A DNA stretch of 18,246 bases from assembly GCA_002284615.2 (NCBI GenBank), contig MU070196.1, positions 104,066-122,311 of the forward strand, written 5' to 3'. A program made the position numbers and the translations under genes. This document shows, piece by piece, positions 1 to 9,927 of this stretch. Position 1 is the first letter of the stretch. Each line of letters opens with the position of its first letter. The stretch is from Dunaliella salina (taxonomy: Eukaryota > Chlorophyta > Chlorophyceae > Chlamydomonadales > Dunaliellaceae). The notes below the pieces were generated by a model. That model saw only the letters and a program-made list of their open reading frames with translations, made no database searches and had not been told where the DNA came from.

Positions 1-179
1 TGAAAGTGTGCAGCTGGTGACGCTGCTGCGTCTGCCCCCCTTCCTCCTTACACTGTGTGACACTTGGGTGCACATGCTGTACATTTTTTCATTGAAGCTG
101 CCTCCACCCATACTGTGTGCGCCCTCAGATCCCACATTGACTGGCTGAATCTTCTGTGTGTTGCACATTGTGCACTTGT

Positions 180-565
180 TAATTCCACTGCCCCCTCCCT
201 AGCCATTTGCTCACTCAAGCTCACGCGAGCAGTGTGCATGTGAGGACATGAGTCTTCTGGGTGCTTACTTATGGATGCCCCTGCCCCCACCCTCACTATT
301 TGCCCTCCTTGACTTCCACACTGACAGCATGAATCTGTGCTGACTCGAGGATGCCACTATTCCCACCCTCACCATTTGCTCTCCTTGACTTGCATACTGA
401 CAGCGTGAGCCTTTCACACTGACAGCATGAATCTGTGTGCTTACTCGAGGATGCCACTATCCCTACCCTCACCATTTGCTCTCCTGGACTTGCATACTGG
501 CAGTGTGAGTCTTCTGGTTGTTGACTCGTGGATGCTCCTGTCCCCACCCTTGCCATGCGCTCCCT
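180..565. repeat. Degenerate tandem minisatellite, about 76-100 bp units
   Basis: Related units start near 180, 274, 350, 450 and 531. Each has the order GATGCC-CTAT-CCCACCCTCAC, then CATTTGCTCTCC, then a stretch like TGACTTGCATACTGACAGC. Spacings between the last four are 76, 100 and 81 bp; the longer one contains an extra partial copy of the CACTGACAGCATGAATCTG part. No frame is kept along the units, so this is not coding. Confidence 0.75.
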
Positions 566-702
566 TGGGCCTCACAATGAAAGTGTGAAGCTTGCGTGCG
601 CGTGTTGTGCATTTCTTTACGCAGCTGCCTCCACTCGCTTGTGTGTGCACCCTTGGATCCCTGACCGTCAGTGAGAAGCAGGGAAGTTCAAACCCTCGGC
701 TA

Positions 703-762
703 ACCCGACAAAAACTAAAAGATTTGGCCTGCGCCTGAGGCACAGGCCAAATCAGGTCGGGT
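703..762. repeat. Two-tier inverted repeat (hairpin)
   Basis: The arms GATTTGGCCTG (721-731) and CAGGCCAAATC (743-753) are perfect 11-bp reverse complements around an 11-nt loop. A second outer pair, ACCCGAC (703-709) and GTCGGGT (756-762), is also perfect and flanks the first pair. Within a transcript this would fold into a stem with one asymmetric internal loop. No function is known to me; it could be a MITE remnant or an RNA hairpin. Confidence 0.7.
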
Positions 763-913
763 CAAACTGGAAGTGTTGAAGGTACTGTGCCTTTTCTAGT
801 ACTCCAAACCCAAGGTCTTCTCAAGGGAGATTGGGTAGACCCAAGAGATTATAATGTGTCTCTCGAGCAGTCCTGAAACCCCTAATTACCCCCTGAACTT
901 CCCTGGTGTGAAG

Positions 914-1165
914 CATGGGAATGCATGTTACACAGTTGCTGGCACAGCTGCCTCCGCCTTTACTGTGTGTGCCCTTGGAGTTCTAACTGACACCGTGAAC
1001 CATGGGAATGCATGGTACACAGTTGCTGACACAGCTGCCTCCGCCTTTACTGTGTGTGCCCTTGGAGTTCCAACTGACACCGTGAACCATGGGCATGCAT
1101 GCTGCGCAGTCTTTGGTGCAGCTGCCACCGCCCTTACTGTGTGCACCCTTGGATCTTTTGCCACC
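914..1165. repeat. 87-bp tandem minisatellite, three units
   Basis: Units start with CATGGGAATGCATG or a close variant at 914, 1001 and 1088, exactly 87 bp apart. The first two are nearly identical and the third is more diverged. Looser relatives sharing an AGCTGCCTCC core followed by TACTGTGTGTGC-like sequence occur near 60-150 and 590-680. Because 87 is a multiple of three, each strand carries an open frame that repeats every 29 codons. I regard that as a by-product of the period, since the peptide has no recognisable features. Confidence 0.85.
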
Positions 1166-1235
1166 TAACTGGGCTCGTCACGCACCTCCAGTGTCAGTAC
1201 TCCACGACGTCCGGCCCTCCACCTCTCACCTCCAG

Positions 1236-1250
1236 CATGATCAATTCAAT

Positions 1251-1285
<35 letters not shown>

Positions 1286-2958
1286 ACAGGAGCAGCAGCA
1301 GGCGCACCAGATTGATGGACATGCAAGGTTACGGGGGCTTGGAGGCAAGGGAATGCAACAAGTGCTACCGCCACCACAGCAGCAGCCTGTGCAAGTGCCA
1401 TCATCTGCGTTTACGTCAGCGGATGGAAGGCAGGGTAAGAGGCGCCCAGGGAGAGGACTTGGCTGGGCACCTCCGAGTGGGCACAATCAGGTAAGTTTGG
1501 GATGGTGTGGCTGCTCGAATGCCTGAACGCTTTGTCTTGGTGAATGTGGAGCTGTTTTGCTGCACGCTTTGAACAGAGCATTTGGACATCTGACACGCAC
1601 CCAGAACGAAATTGCACTGGTCTCATGCGGAATGGCACAGCACAAAAAGTCACAGGTGTATGCACGGAAGGAAAAATCTTTTGATGTGTGTTCAAGACAG
1701 TTGGTATGGTGGATATCTGAAAATGGCATCCAATGGCATGCATCAAGATGTTTGGTCCAATAATTGCATTGTGCACACTGAAGGAGTTTGCTTTGTTTGG
1801 CCCTGCGTCTCGCTATCTGGAGGCTGCCAGTCACATCATGGACTCCGTGCTTTCGACCTTCGTTTGGCTCTGCCTGCAAACATACTACACTCCCTCATTC
1901 CGTCTTTGACTGAAGGATCCCACCAGTCTCCATCACTGCCTTTATCTAACCCCTTTCTCTGTCTCTGACCTGTCTCTGCTAGCCTGCTGGCAAACAAGCA
2001 CCCTCACTTTTTCAACTGAAGGGCCCCAGTCTCCATCACTGCCTGTATCTCAACCCCTTTCTCTGTCTCTGCTAGCCTGTTGATGAACAACACACCCTCG
2101 CTTGGTCTTCAACTGCAGGGCCCCGCCAGTCTCCATCACTGCCTGTATTTCAACCCCTTTCTCTTTCTCTTTCTCTGACCTGTCTCTGCCAGCCTGCTGA
2201 CCAACAACACACACTTGCTCGGTCTTCAACAGCAGGGCCCTGCCAGTCCCCATCACTGTCTATCTCTCAACTCATTTCTCTGTCTCTGACCCATCTCTGC
2301 TAGCCTGCTAACAAACAGAACACCCTCGCTTGGTCTTCAACAGCCAGGCCTCCTCTTGTCCCCCTCACTGCCTCTCTCTGAATGCCTTTTACTGCCTTTC
2401 TACCGCTTGCCTCTAACAGCAGCTGCTTTCTCTTAACTGTCTCTGATTGCCTGCCTCTGACTGCCGCCTGTTTTGGCAAGGCTCCTGGTGAGACTCACTT
2501 TCAGTTTCAGCACTGGCTGTTGGGTCTTTCCTTGATGTACTCAGCGCAGATTTCCTTTCTGTATTTTCCTTTTGCAGGCGGGCCCCTGGGTGGACTGGGA
2601 TAACATGAAGGAAGAAGTGGGAGAGACTGATGGTGCCTACCCGGATTCCCTCCCTCCCCCTTCCGCGCCCCGCAGCCTTACGCGCACTGGGAACAAGCCT
2701 AAAGAGGCAGGAGCTGGTGTGGACTTGAGCAGTGGGGGAGGGAGGCCACCCATGGCAGGCTCAGCCAAACGAGCTGGAGGAGGAGGGGGCGCTGGGAGCG
2801 GTGGACCACAGAAGAGAGCTGCTCCAGCTGCTGCTCCGGGTGTTGCTGCCCCTGGAGGTGGTGCTCCTGTGGGAGCTGCGGGAGGCAAGGGGGCCAGTGG
2901 GGCAGGGCGGGGGGCGAACAAGAAGATGGCAAAGCTGAAGAAGACGCTGGGGCTTTGA
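1236..2958 (+). CDS. 3' end of an unidentified gene, two exons: Gln-rich then Gly/Ala/Lys-rich
   Basis: I do not recognise this protein. Exons are 1236-1490 (85 codons) and 2578-2958 (126 codons plus TGA). The donor GTAAGT at 1491 and the acceptor TTTTGCAG ending at 2577 are canonical, and both exons are in phase 0. The first exon opens with HDQF and a polyglutamine tract, then short Gln/Pro stretches and a basic GKRRPGRGLGW segment. The second starts AGPWVDWDNMKEE, the most protein-like part, and passes through a Pro/Ser region into Gly/Ala-rich repeats ending KKMAKLKKTLGL. Low complexity with a basic tail suggests a nuclear or RNA-associated protein, but this is inference. The 5' exon border is chosen from the pyrimidine tract before 1235; upstream AGs at 1191 and 1197 are alternatives. 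The N-terminus is missing from the window. Confidence 0.6.
1251..1280 (+). repeat. (CAG)10 coding trinucleotide repeat
   Basis: Ten uninterrupted CAG triplets lie in frame in the first exon of the upstream gene. They encode polyglutamine, followed by an interrupted Gln run (KQQEQQQ). The purity of the tract suggests a length-variable site. Confidence 0.9.
1923..2365. repeat. CT-rich intronic minisatellite, about 100-117 bp units
   Basis: Four clear units begin with CCAGTCTCCATCACTGCC or variants at 1923, 2026, 2126 and 2243, and a decayed fifth starts near 2350. Spacings are 103, 100, 117 and about 107 bp. Each unit has a CCCCTTTCTCTGTCTCTG pyrimidine block, then TAGCCTGCTG, then a CACCCTCGCTTGGTCTTCAAC-like end (one base varies). 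The array fills much of the 1491-2577 intron upstream of its acceptor, so the intron has many pyrimidine tracts. Confidence 0.85.
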
Positions 2959-4774
2959 AGAGGAGATGCTTCGGATTTTAAATGTGTCAGTGGAAGCAGG
3001 TTTGCTTCACCCTGGATGAATCTGCATAGGAGATGCCGTGTCTGAGGAAACGACCTACATTTGTTTACAGTTCAATGGAACTCACATGGACAGGATATGT
3101 GGAATGGTGTAAAACACCTTTTTCTTAGCACAATTTGGCAAGGGCAGGTATTGCACGTTTTTTCCAGAATTTGATACTGCTGAATAATTAAGGCAATTAT
3201 GATTGTACCCAGGCCACTTGCAGCACAATTGCAACAGCCATGATCTCTCGCCTATGATATGCATCGCCTGCGAAGGCATTTAAAAAAAAAAAAGGTGCAT
3301 AGTGGGAAGAGGAGAATGTTCATGTGCTCTCTGCTTTTACTGTGTGGGCATCGCAAGAAATATGAATTGGAGTGGAGGTGGGACTTGGGGGAAGCAGTCG
3401 TTCACACGAGACTGCGTGAACGGAACAAAGAGTGTAGGATGATTGCACAGGCAGCACACTCCTTTCGCCCTGTGCTAAAGAAGGAAAAGAGCTCACTAAA
3501 AGAAGGGCTGAAGCATCATTTACTGAGACTAAGGTAATAGAAGCTATGGTTGACAAACGAGATGGGCCCCACCTTGTATCGGGTACCAGGGAAGATCATA
3601 TCTTAGGCGAACAGTGCGCCAACTCGAACGGGAAATAAGCAAGTAAACATTCTTCTTTTCCTTTGCTCTGCACAGATTCTGCCCAGAAATCCAAACCTGG
3701 ACCTATTTTCTGGACTCCTCAGAATGAACACAAGCGCGGGGTTCCCCATCTGGCAGAGCCTGAGAAAGAATGCTTTGTGGAGGGCACACTGCCGAAACAG
3801 TCCCCTTCATACAGTACCTGGAAAGGAGTCGCCAGCACTTTTCCTAATCCATTTTCAGGACTGCAAGGATAACAACGGGGATTAAGCCCTCGACCTAAAG
3901 GAGACAGGTTGGCTCTGCAGGGTTGTGAGCCTTTCCCACCACCTTGTGGAGATTTGAGACGGGGAAGGCTTGGGGATCTGGAGGGTTACCAAAAGCTTTA
4001 AATCTGGCTAAGTAGTTGTAAAATTCTCTTGTTTACATTAGCAAGTCCAGTGGTATCAGGTTTGTGAACACTTATATGCCCAGTATAAATGCTCAATATT
4101 GAACAGAAAACATGAAGTGTTTGAGCAAGCTCAATGTCAAGCTAAGCTGGCAGTTCTGACCTAGTTATGTGAATTGGTTAAGGGTACGCTCAACATGACA
4201 CGATCCATCAACGCCCAGGAGAACAGGGTGAAAAGTAGTAGCTTTGCACTTCATCTTGTCTTCTTGAGACATTACATCAGTTTTCTCAATGTTTTTTTAG
4301 AGTTGCCTGTGTTTGTTGTGCTCATCAAAGGATTTCACGCCGAGCAGCCAACCTTATGGCTGAAGGTTTACATCCCATTGTAACCTTGTAGCTTTGCACT
4401 TATGCGAGAACGCACAAAGACTTGCACTGTACATATGCATTGATTTGCTTCCCTCCGCTTATTTACAGCTTGCAGGTTAAACCAGCCACTTCAATTCTTC
4501 TTCTGTGGAATGAGTTGGAACCGAGGCAGGATGAAAAGAAAAGACCTGGCTTGTGCACCCTGGCATTTTGACAGAGTGGGTCAATCCATGAGGAAAAATA
4601 GTCCGAATAACTGTAGAGGGGAGAAGGTGTGCACAGGACTCGCGGTCCTCATGCTGAAATTCGCTACAGGCGTTGGGGAAAAAAGGCGTCAACCCTTCCT
4701 TCGAATATTATCCACTCAAGCAATTTAGGTGAAATCGAAATTGTTTTTACTTGTCCGTGCTCTCAGTGAATACA
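2959..4774. other. 3' UTR of upstream gene, spacer and phosphatase upstream region
   Basis: No gene is supported here. Short open frames in this stretch (for example at 3259-3537 and 3663-3872) have no recognisable motif, splice structure or composition like the neighbouring exons. TGTAA motifs occur at 3108-3112, 4018-4022 and 4379-4383. A run of A's at 3281-3292 may be a retroposed tail remnant. A TATA-like TATAAAT occurs near 4084, too far from the coding start to assign. A pyrimidine-rich stretch ending CTCAG at 4766 could be the acceptor of a 5' UTR intron just before the phosphatase start. Confidence 0.5.
3108..3112 (+). terminator. Candidate TGTAA poly(A) signal of the upstream gene
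   Basis: TGTAA, the usual poly(A) signal of chlorophyte nuclear genes, occurs 150 bases after the TGA at 2956-2958. Position and motif fit, but the pentamer is short and recurs elsewhere in the spacer. Confidence 0.4.
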
Positions 4775-5833
4775 ATGCTTATGCACTCACGCTTCGCCCA
4801 GACATTCGCCCATCGCGGTGCAAGCAGCAAAATGATGCCCCCCTCCGTGCCCTCTTCCCGCCCCGCTGTGCCTGCAAGCAATGGCGTCTCCAAGCCCGAT
4901 GTGTCTGTTAGGTCTTATCCTCACGCGGGCAACCAGGCCTTGGTCGACAGGAAGGCCATCGGCAAGGCCGAGTTCATCAGGCCAGAGGATGGCAAGGCCG
5001 TCATGGACGACATCGACTGCATCATTTTCGATTGCGACGGTGGGTGCGAAGCGCGAAGTGGGAAGGGCGCGAAGAGGGGGGTGAGAGGAGTTCAGAAATC
5101 TGAAGACGAGTGTACACTCTTCTGTTGTTCACTGTGCCCTTCCTACTGAGCCAGGCTGGTCCCCTGGCTTCGAGCTGGTGTGCCTAAGTTTGCCGGGTGC
5201 TCTCTGTGTGCTATTGTGGACCTCCATGTCGCGCGATGCACACACACACCCGCGCGCGCCAAGATGAAATTGACATGCACTCGTTGGAATGCGCGCTCAT
5301 ACAGTCACAGGTACACGGCGATGCAAACAGCCTGTGCGAACTTTCCCTGCGCCAAGGAAATGGGGGGGGGGGGGTGCAAGTGGACAGAAGTTTAATCCAG
5401 CAGGACAAGTCAGCTTGCATGTTCGTTCACTCCCTCCTCGCAGGTGTCCTGTGGAGGGGCTTCAACACCATCCCCAATTCTCCTGAGGTATGGAGTATCC
5501 AAACCCAGTTTCTGTCTCTGTCAGCCCTGTTCTGCATGTGTGCATGCATTGCCCTTGATGATGCCGACTTAGCACCATGAGCATATCCAGTGTGATTGAT
5601 TCCCCCCAAACACAGGAGTGTCGTTATTGACTCCTGATGCACTCAATGGCTGTGTACAGACCCTGAAGGATCTGCGCGCCCGTGGCAAGAAGCTTTTGTT
5701 TGTGACCAACAATGCCGGCAAGAGCCGAAAGGGTTATGTGAAGCGCTTCACCAGTGTGGGCCTGGATGTCAGTCCCGATGAGGTGTGTGTGCTCCGGTGT
5801 ACACATGTGTGCGTGTGGGTGCGAGTGTGTGGT

Positions 5834-5918
<85 letters not shown>

Positions 5919-6269
5919 NGNATNNTGNGGGNTGGCCTTGTGCTCAATGTTGCTGACAAGCTGCCCAAATTCCTTATTTATCCCCTTTCGCAGATTGTAC
6001 CAGCGTCATTTGCGGCTGCTGCATACCTGGATTCCATCAACTTCAAGGCCACTGGCAAGAAGGCTCTGTGCATTGCCAACTCAGGAACTGAAGAGGTATG
6101 CCGCGCTCCAAAACATTGTGCATGGGTGCCGAGGAAGCTGACCTTGACGGAACATAGATTGGAATGCTACAAGAATATGTGTCCATTTGTGAGTGTGTAC
6201 ACATGCATGCACATATGCAGAAATGCACATGCACAAACAGGCACACAAGGCGTGCTCGCGTGCACACAT

Positions 6270-6352
<83 letters not shown>

Positions 6353-7460
6353 AGCTCCAAGAGCATGGTATTCCTTACATCGGGGGCGAGAAATGGAGGG
6401 AGCCCTTGCTGGATTCTGCAGGTGCCTTTTGAAGTGTGTACTCACAGTGTATGCTGTCTGCAAGTTGATGGAGGATGAATAAGTTGACGATTCTCCTTCG
6501 TTCACCAAGTGTTTTGCCTTCCTCAAATTTATGGCACTCCCTCAGCCCCCAATGGTGAGCAAAAAACACTCTTGTCCTTGGTGTGTATACACCAAACAAA
6601 TGGAAAATCCTACCTACCTGTCAATGCTTCGCAGATAAGATCAAGGATCTGGTCATTGATGAGAACATTGGCGCAGTAGTGGTGGGCTTCGATGGCCTGC
6701 TATCCTACAGCAGAATTGTGAGTGCCCCGCTGTTGTTGCTACCGTGCCTGTTGCACAGGCCCCACCTGATGCAACAGTATTGCCATAAATGGCAGCTGTA
6801 ACATGTGCCTTTAGGTTATCATCTCTGGCGTGGTGATTCCTGGGCGGTCGCTTTTCTTGTTTGGAGGAAAGCTTTTAACATAGATCGCACCCTCGCCCAT
6901 TCTCATGAAATTTGGCCTCTTGAGCTTGTACAGAGAAGCCAAATGTGAGAGATGATTGGCTGTAAGGTTATGTGTCAATGCAAGCGCAGGCGTGTGCTGA
7001 CAGCCTTTTAAATTTGGTGGAAATGTCTGCCCTGGCCCTGTGCACACCCCTGAGTGCTACCCAAGTTTCCTCACCACACACAAATGCATGCACACGCATG
7101 TGCTGAAGGCCTTTTGAATTTGGTGTAAATATCTGCCCTTGCCCTGTGCACATCCCTTAGTGCTATCCAAGTTTCCTCACCACACAAATAATGCATGTTT
7201 ATGCATGCACACACGTGTGCTGACAACCTTTTGAATTTGGTGTAACTGTCTGCCCTGGCCCTGTGCACATCCCTGTGTGATTCCTGAGTTTCCGCCACAC
7301 CAAAACAAAAATGCAACCTGAATTTTCTCACCACACAAATACCAAATTGCGCAGGTATATGCCTCATGCTGCCTGCGTGAGCTGCCTGGTTGCTTGTTTG
7401 TGGTCACCAATGTGGACCCCAACGATAACCTGGGCCAGCCCACCAAGGCGCCCTTTAACC

Positions 7461-7539
<79 letters not shown>

Positions 7540-9858
7540 CGCGCGCGCGCCTCTGTGAACATGCATCTGCCAGCACATGCACGACAATAATTGTGTGAGC
7601 ATGCAAGGGAGGGCCATGTTGCAGCCAGCTTGTGTCATGATGTGCATCACCATCATCATCATCATCATCATCATCATGTGAACTTGTGTGCCCTGGCGTC
7701 AGGGTGCGCCTGTCAAGAGAGCCTTCGTCTAGCCATGTACTGAACTTCTTCCCAATTGGTGTTTGTTCACAGGCACACTGACATAGCACTGTCCCTTTAC
7801 GTGCAATACTCTGCGGTTGCTGGAATATTACAGCATCTAATGCAATCTTGGATAAGTGTGTTTGTACTTTCATCAAAAGTCCGAAAGTTGAAAGTGTGTC
7901 GAGGGCGCTGAGTCTCGCTGCTGACACTGCCCGGGGGGTCTGCTGAAGCTGCCTGTGTGTTTGCACGCTGTGCTTGCAGCAACCACTCCGCCGCATGATG
8001 CCTGTGACCGGCACCATGGTGCAGTCCATCGCCCACCCCACCGGCAAGCAACCTGTAAGTCAATAACAAGGATGAGACTCGTAGCAGAAGCAGAGGAAAC
8101 TTCAGGGAAACAGATTGTGTGCTTGTCTGTAAGAAGCAGGGATTTCTTTGGGGGTGAGGAGGAGGGTGTTTTGTGTGGCTTTGTTTTGGCGGACATTGAC
8201 CATCTGATGTGTACTGAGGATCTGGGCCTGGGAAAACAAGTCTGCAGGTTAAGTGTGCTGTTTCCCCGCCCTGACCAATCAGTCAATTTCTGGCGCCGCA
8301 ATGAGACACCGAGGAAATTGCGTTGCACCCTGGAGGTTTTATGTGCAAGTGACGACACACTGAGGAAGTGGTGGTGCTGTAGCAGTGGTGCATGAAGGAA
8401 ACAGTTGCGCTGCAAAGTGAATGTGCTGCAAGTGGTCCACTGAAGTTTAGGTGGTTGCGCTGCATAGTAGTTGTGCTGTAAGTGATGGCACATTGAGGTG
8501 GTGGTTTTTCTGTGAGTGGTGCACCAGTGAAGGAGGTAGTCGACCGGCAAAGTGATTGTGCTGCGAGTGATTTAGGAGGTGGTCGTGCTACAAAGTAATT
8601 GTGCTGTAAGTGATGGCACGAAGAGGTAATTGTTCTATGAGTGATGCACTAGTGGAGGAGGTTGTCGATTGCTAATGCTGCGAGTGATTTACCATGAGGG
8701 TGGTTGTGCTGCAAAGTCGAGATGCTGGAATTGGGACACAAATGAGGCGGTGGTGCTGTTGTGATGTTACACTATCGAGGCAAGCAGTAGCCAAGGGAAA
8801 TGTGTTGTCTTTGAAGCATTGTCGGACGTTGATGTTCAAGACATATAATCATTTTGCTGCCCCTGCAGGTTTTTTGCTGTGAGAGTGGCTGTTTCCCAAG
8901 CAAAATGGTTCATGCCTGCTTGTTGTGAGCACTCCCTAGGTTGCAAGTGAGGTTACGCGGGTAAGAAACCAGCAGCTGCAGGCGGTAATTGCTCTCTAAT
9001 ATCTCCACAACTGGGCCTGGAATTGTTCCTGCAGGTCATTGCTGGCAAGGGTGGCTCTTGGCTGTTCCCCTACCTTATGGCCAAGTACAACCTGAACCCA
9101 CAGCGTACTGCCATGGTGGTGAGTGACACACACCATGAATTTTACCCTCTGCAGATGGATGAGAAGAGGGGAGCTTGCAGATGTGAAATCGCTTCCTCCA
9201 TCAAACAGTTTGCCTGAGGGCTGGCTTTGCCATGCAGGGTTGCATTAATCTACTGCACACAAAATTAGAATGAGAAGGTACACTGCTATATTTCAAAAAA
9301 AAAATGCAGTTTAACAGTAATTGATGCTTTCAGTTGAAGCTTATACTTTTATTCAGTTGCAGCGCAACATGGCAGAGAAATGAGATATGCAGGGTGCATG
9401 TGCTATTTCATGGCCATGATTTCAGAGCACCAAGCTATGGCTCCCTCAGGCTTTTAGCCTGTTTATGTTTCCTCAATGCAAGCAAGTTACCAGTGGGAAA
9501 CATTCATATTTTATTCACTCCGTGCTTTGTCGCATATGGTGGTTGCCATGAATTTGTGCTGGGTGCTGAGGGTCATACTTGTTACACTCCATACTGTACT
9601 GCGCAGGGTGATCGCTTGGACACTGATATCATGCTGGCTGCCAAGGGTCAACACTTGTTTCACTCCGTGCTCTATTGCGGAGATTAATAGCTATGATACC
9701 GAAAATGTGCTGGGTGCTGAAGGCCATATTTGTTTTCCTCTATCCTGCGCAGGGTGATCGCTTGGACACTGATATCGTGCTGGGAGCTGAGGGCGGCCTG
9801 AAGACCATCATGCCCCTGACTGGTGTGACCACCCTCGAGGAGCTGGAGGATGCCAAAA

Positions 9859-9927
<69 letters not shown>

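Larger units (their letters stand above)
1..1235. other. Repeat-rich non-coding stretch, probable intron
   Basis: No convincing coding exon is visible here. The stretch holds two minisatellite families and an inverted repeat, listed separately. It ends in a pyrimidine-rich run and an AG at 1234-1235 that would serve as a 3' splice site for the Gln-rich exon beginning at 1236. The frame of that exon is closed by a TGA at 1083-1085, so the exon must start downstream of it. I infer that this is the inner part of a long intron whose upstream exon lies outside the window. It could also be the promoter region if the transcript starts near 1200. Confidence 0.5.

Noticed and set aside
854..1168. 104-codon frame over the 87-bp repeat as a secreted repeat protein
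   Set aside because: The openness follows from a period divisible by three. There is no signal peptide, no start context and no splice link to the neighbouring exon.
2637..2932. Pro/Ala-rich minus-strand frames opposite the last exon of the upstream gene
   Set aside because: They are complements of Gly/Ala-rich GC-rich coding sequence. The plus-strand frame has canonical splice borders and a stop.
5618..5659. In-frame coding extension of exon 3 (SLLTPDALNGCVQ)
   Set aside because: Including it needs a non-phase-0 donor in exon 2, and inserts 14 residues where the family has none. The acceptor at 5659 gives an exact family-like join.
5754..6482. Long open frames of Cys-Val or Thr-His repeats over the TG/CA tracts
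   Set aside because: They are translations of dinucleotide repeats inside introns 3, 4, 7 and 10. The flanking exons join correctly only when these tracts are removed.
7364..8047. 227-codon minus-strand frame with Asp and His runs
   Set aside because: It is the shadow of the (CAT)n and (GT)n(GC)n repeats and of exons 7 and 8 on the opposite strand; no family features.
8340..8730. CRISPR-like array
   Set aside because: The units are long, degenerate and contiguous, without constant repeats and unique spacers, and the DNA is eukaryotic.
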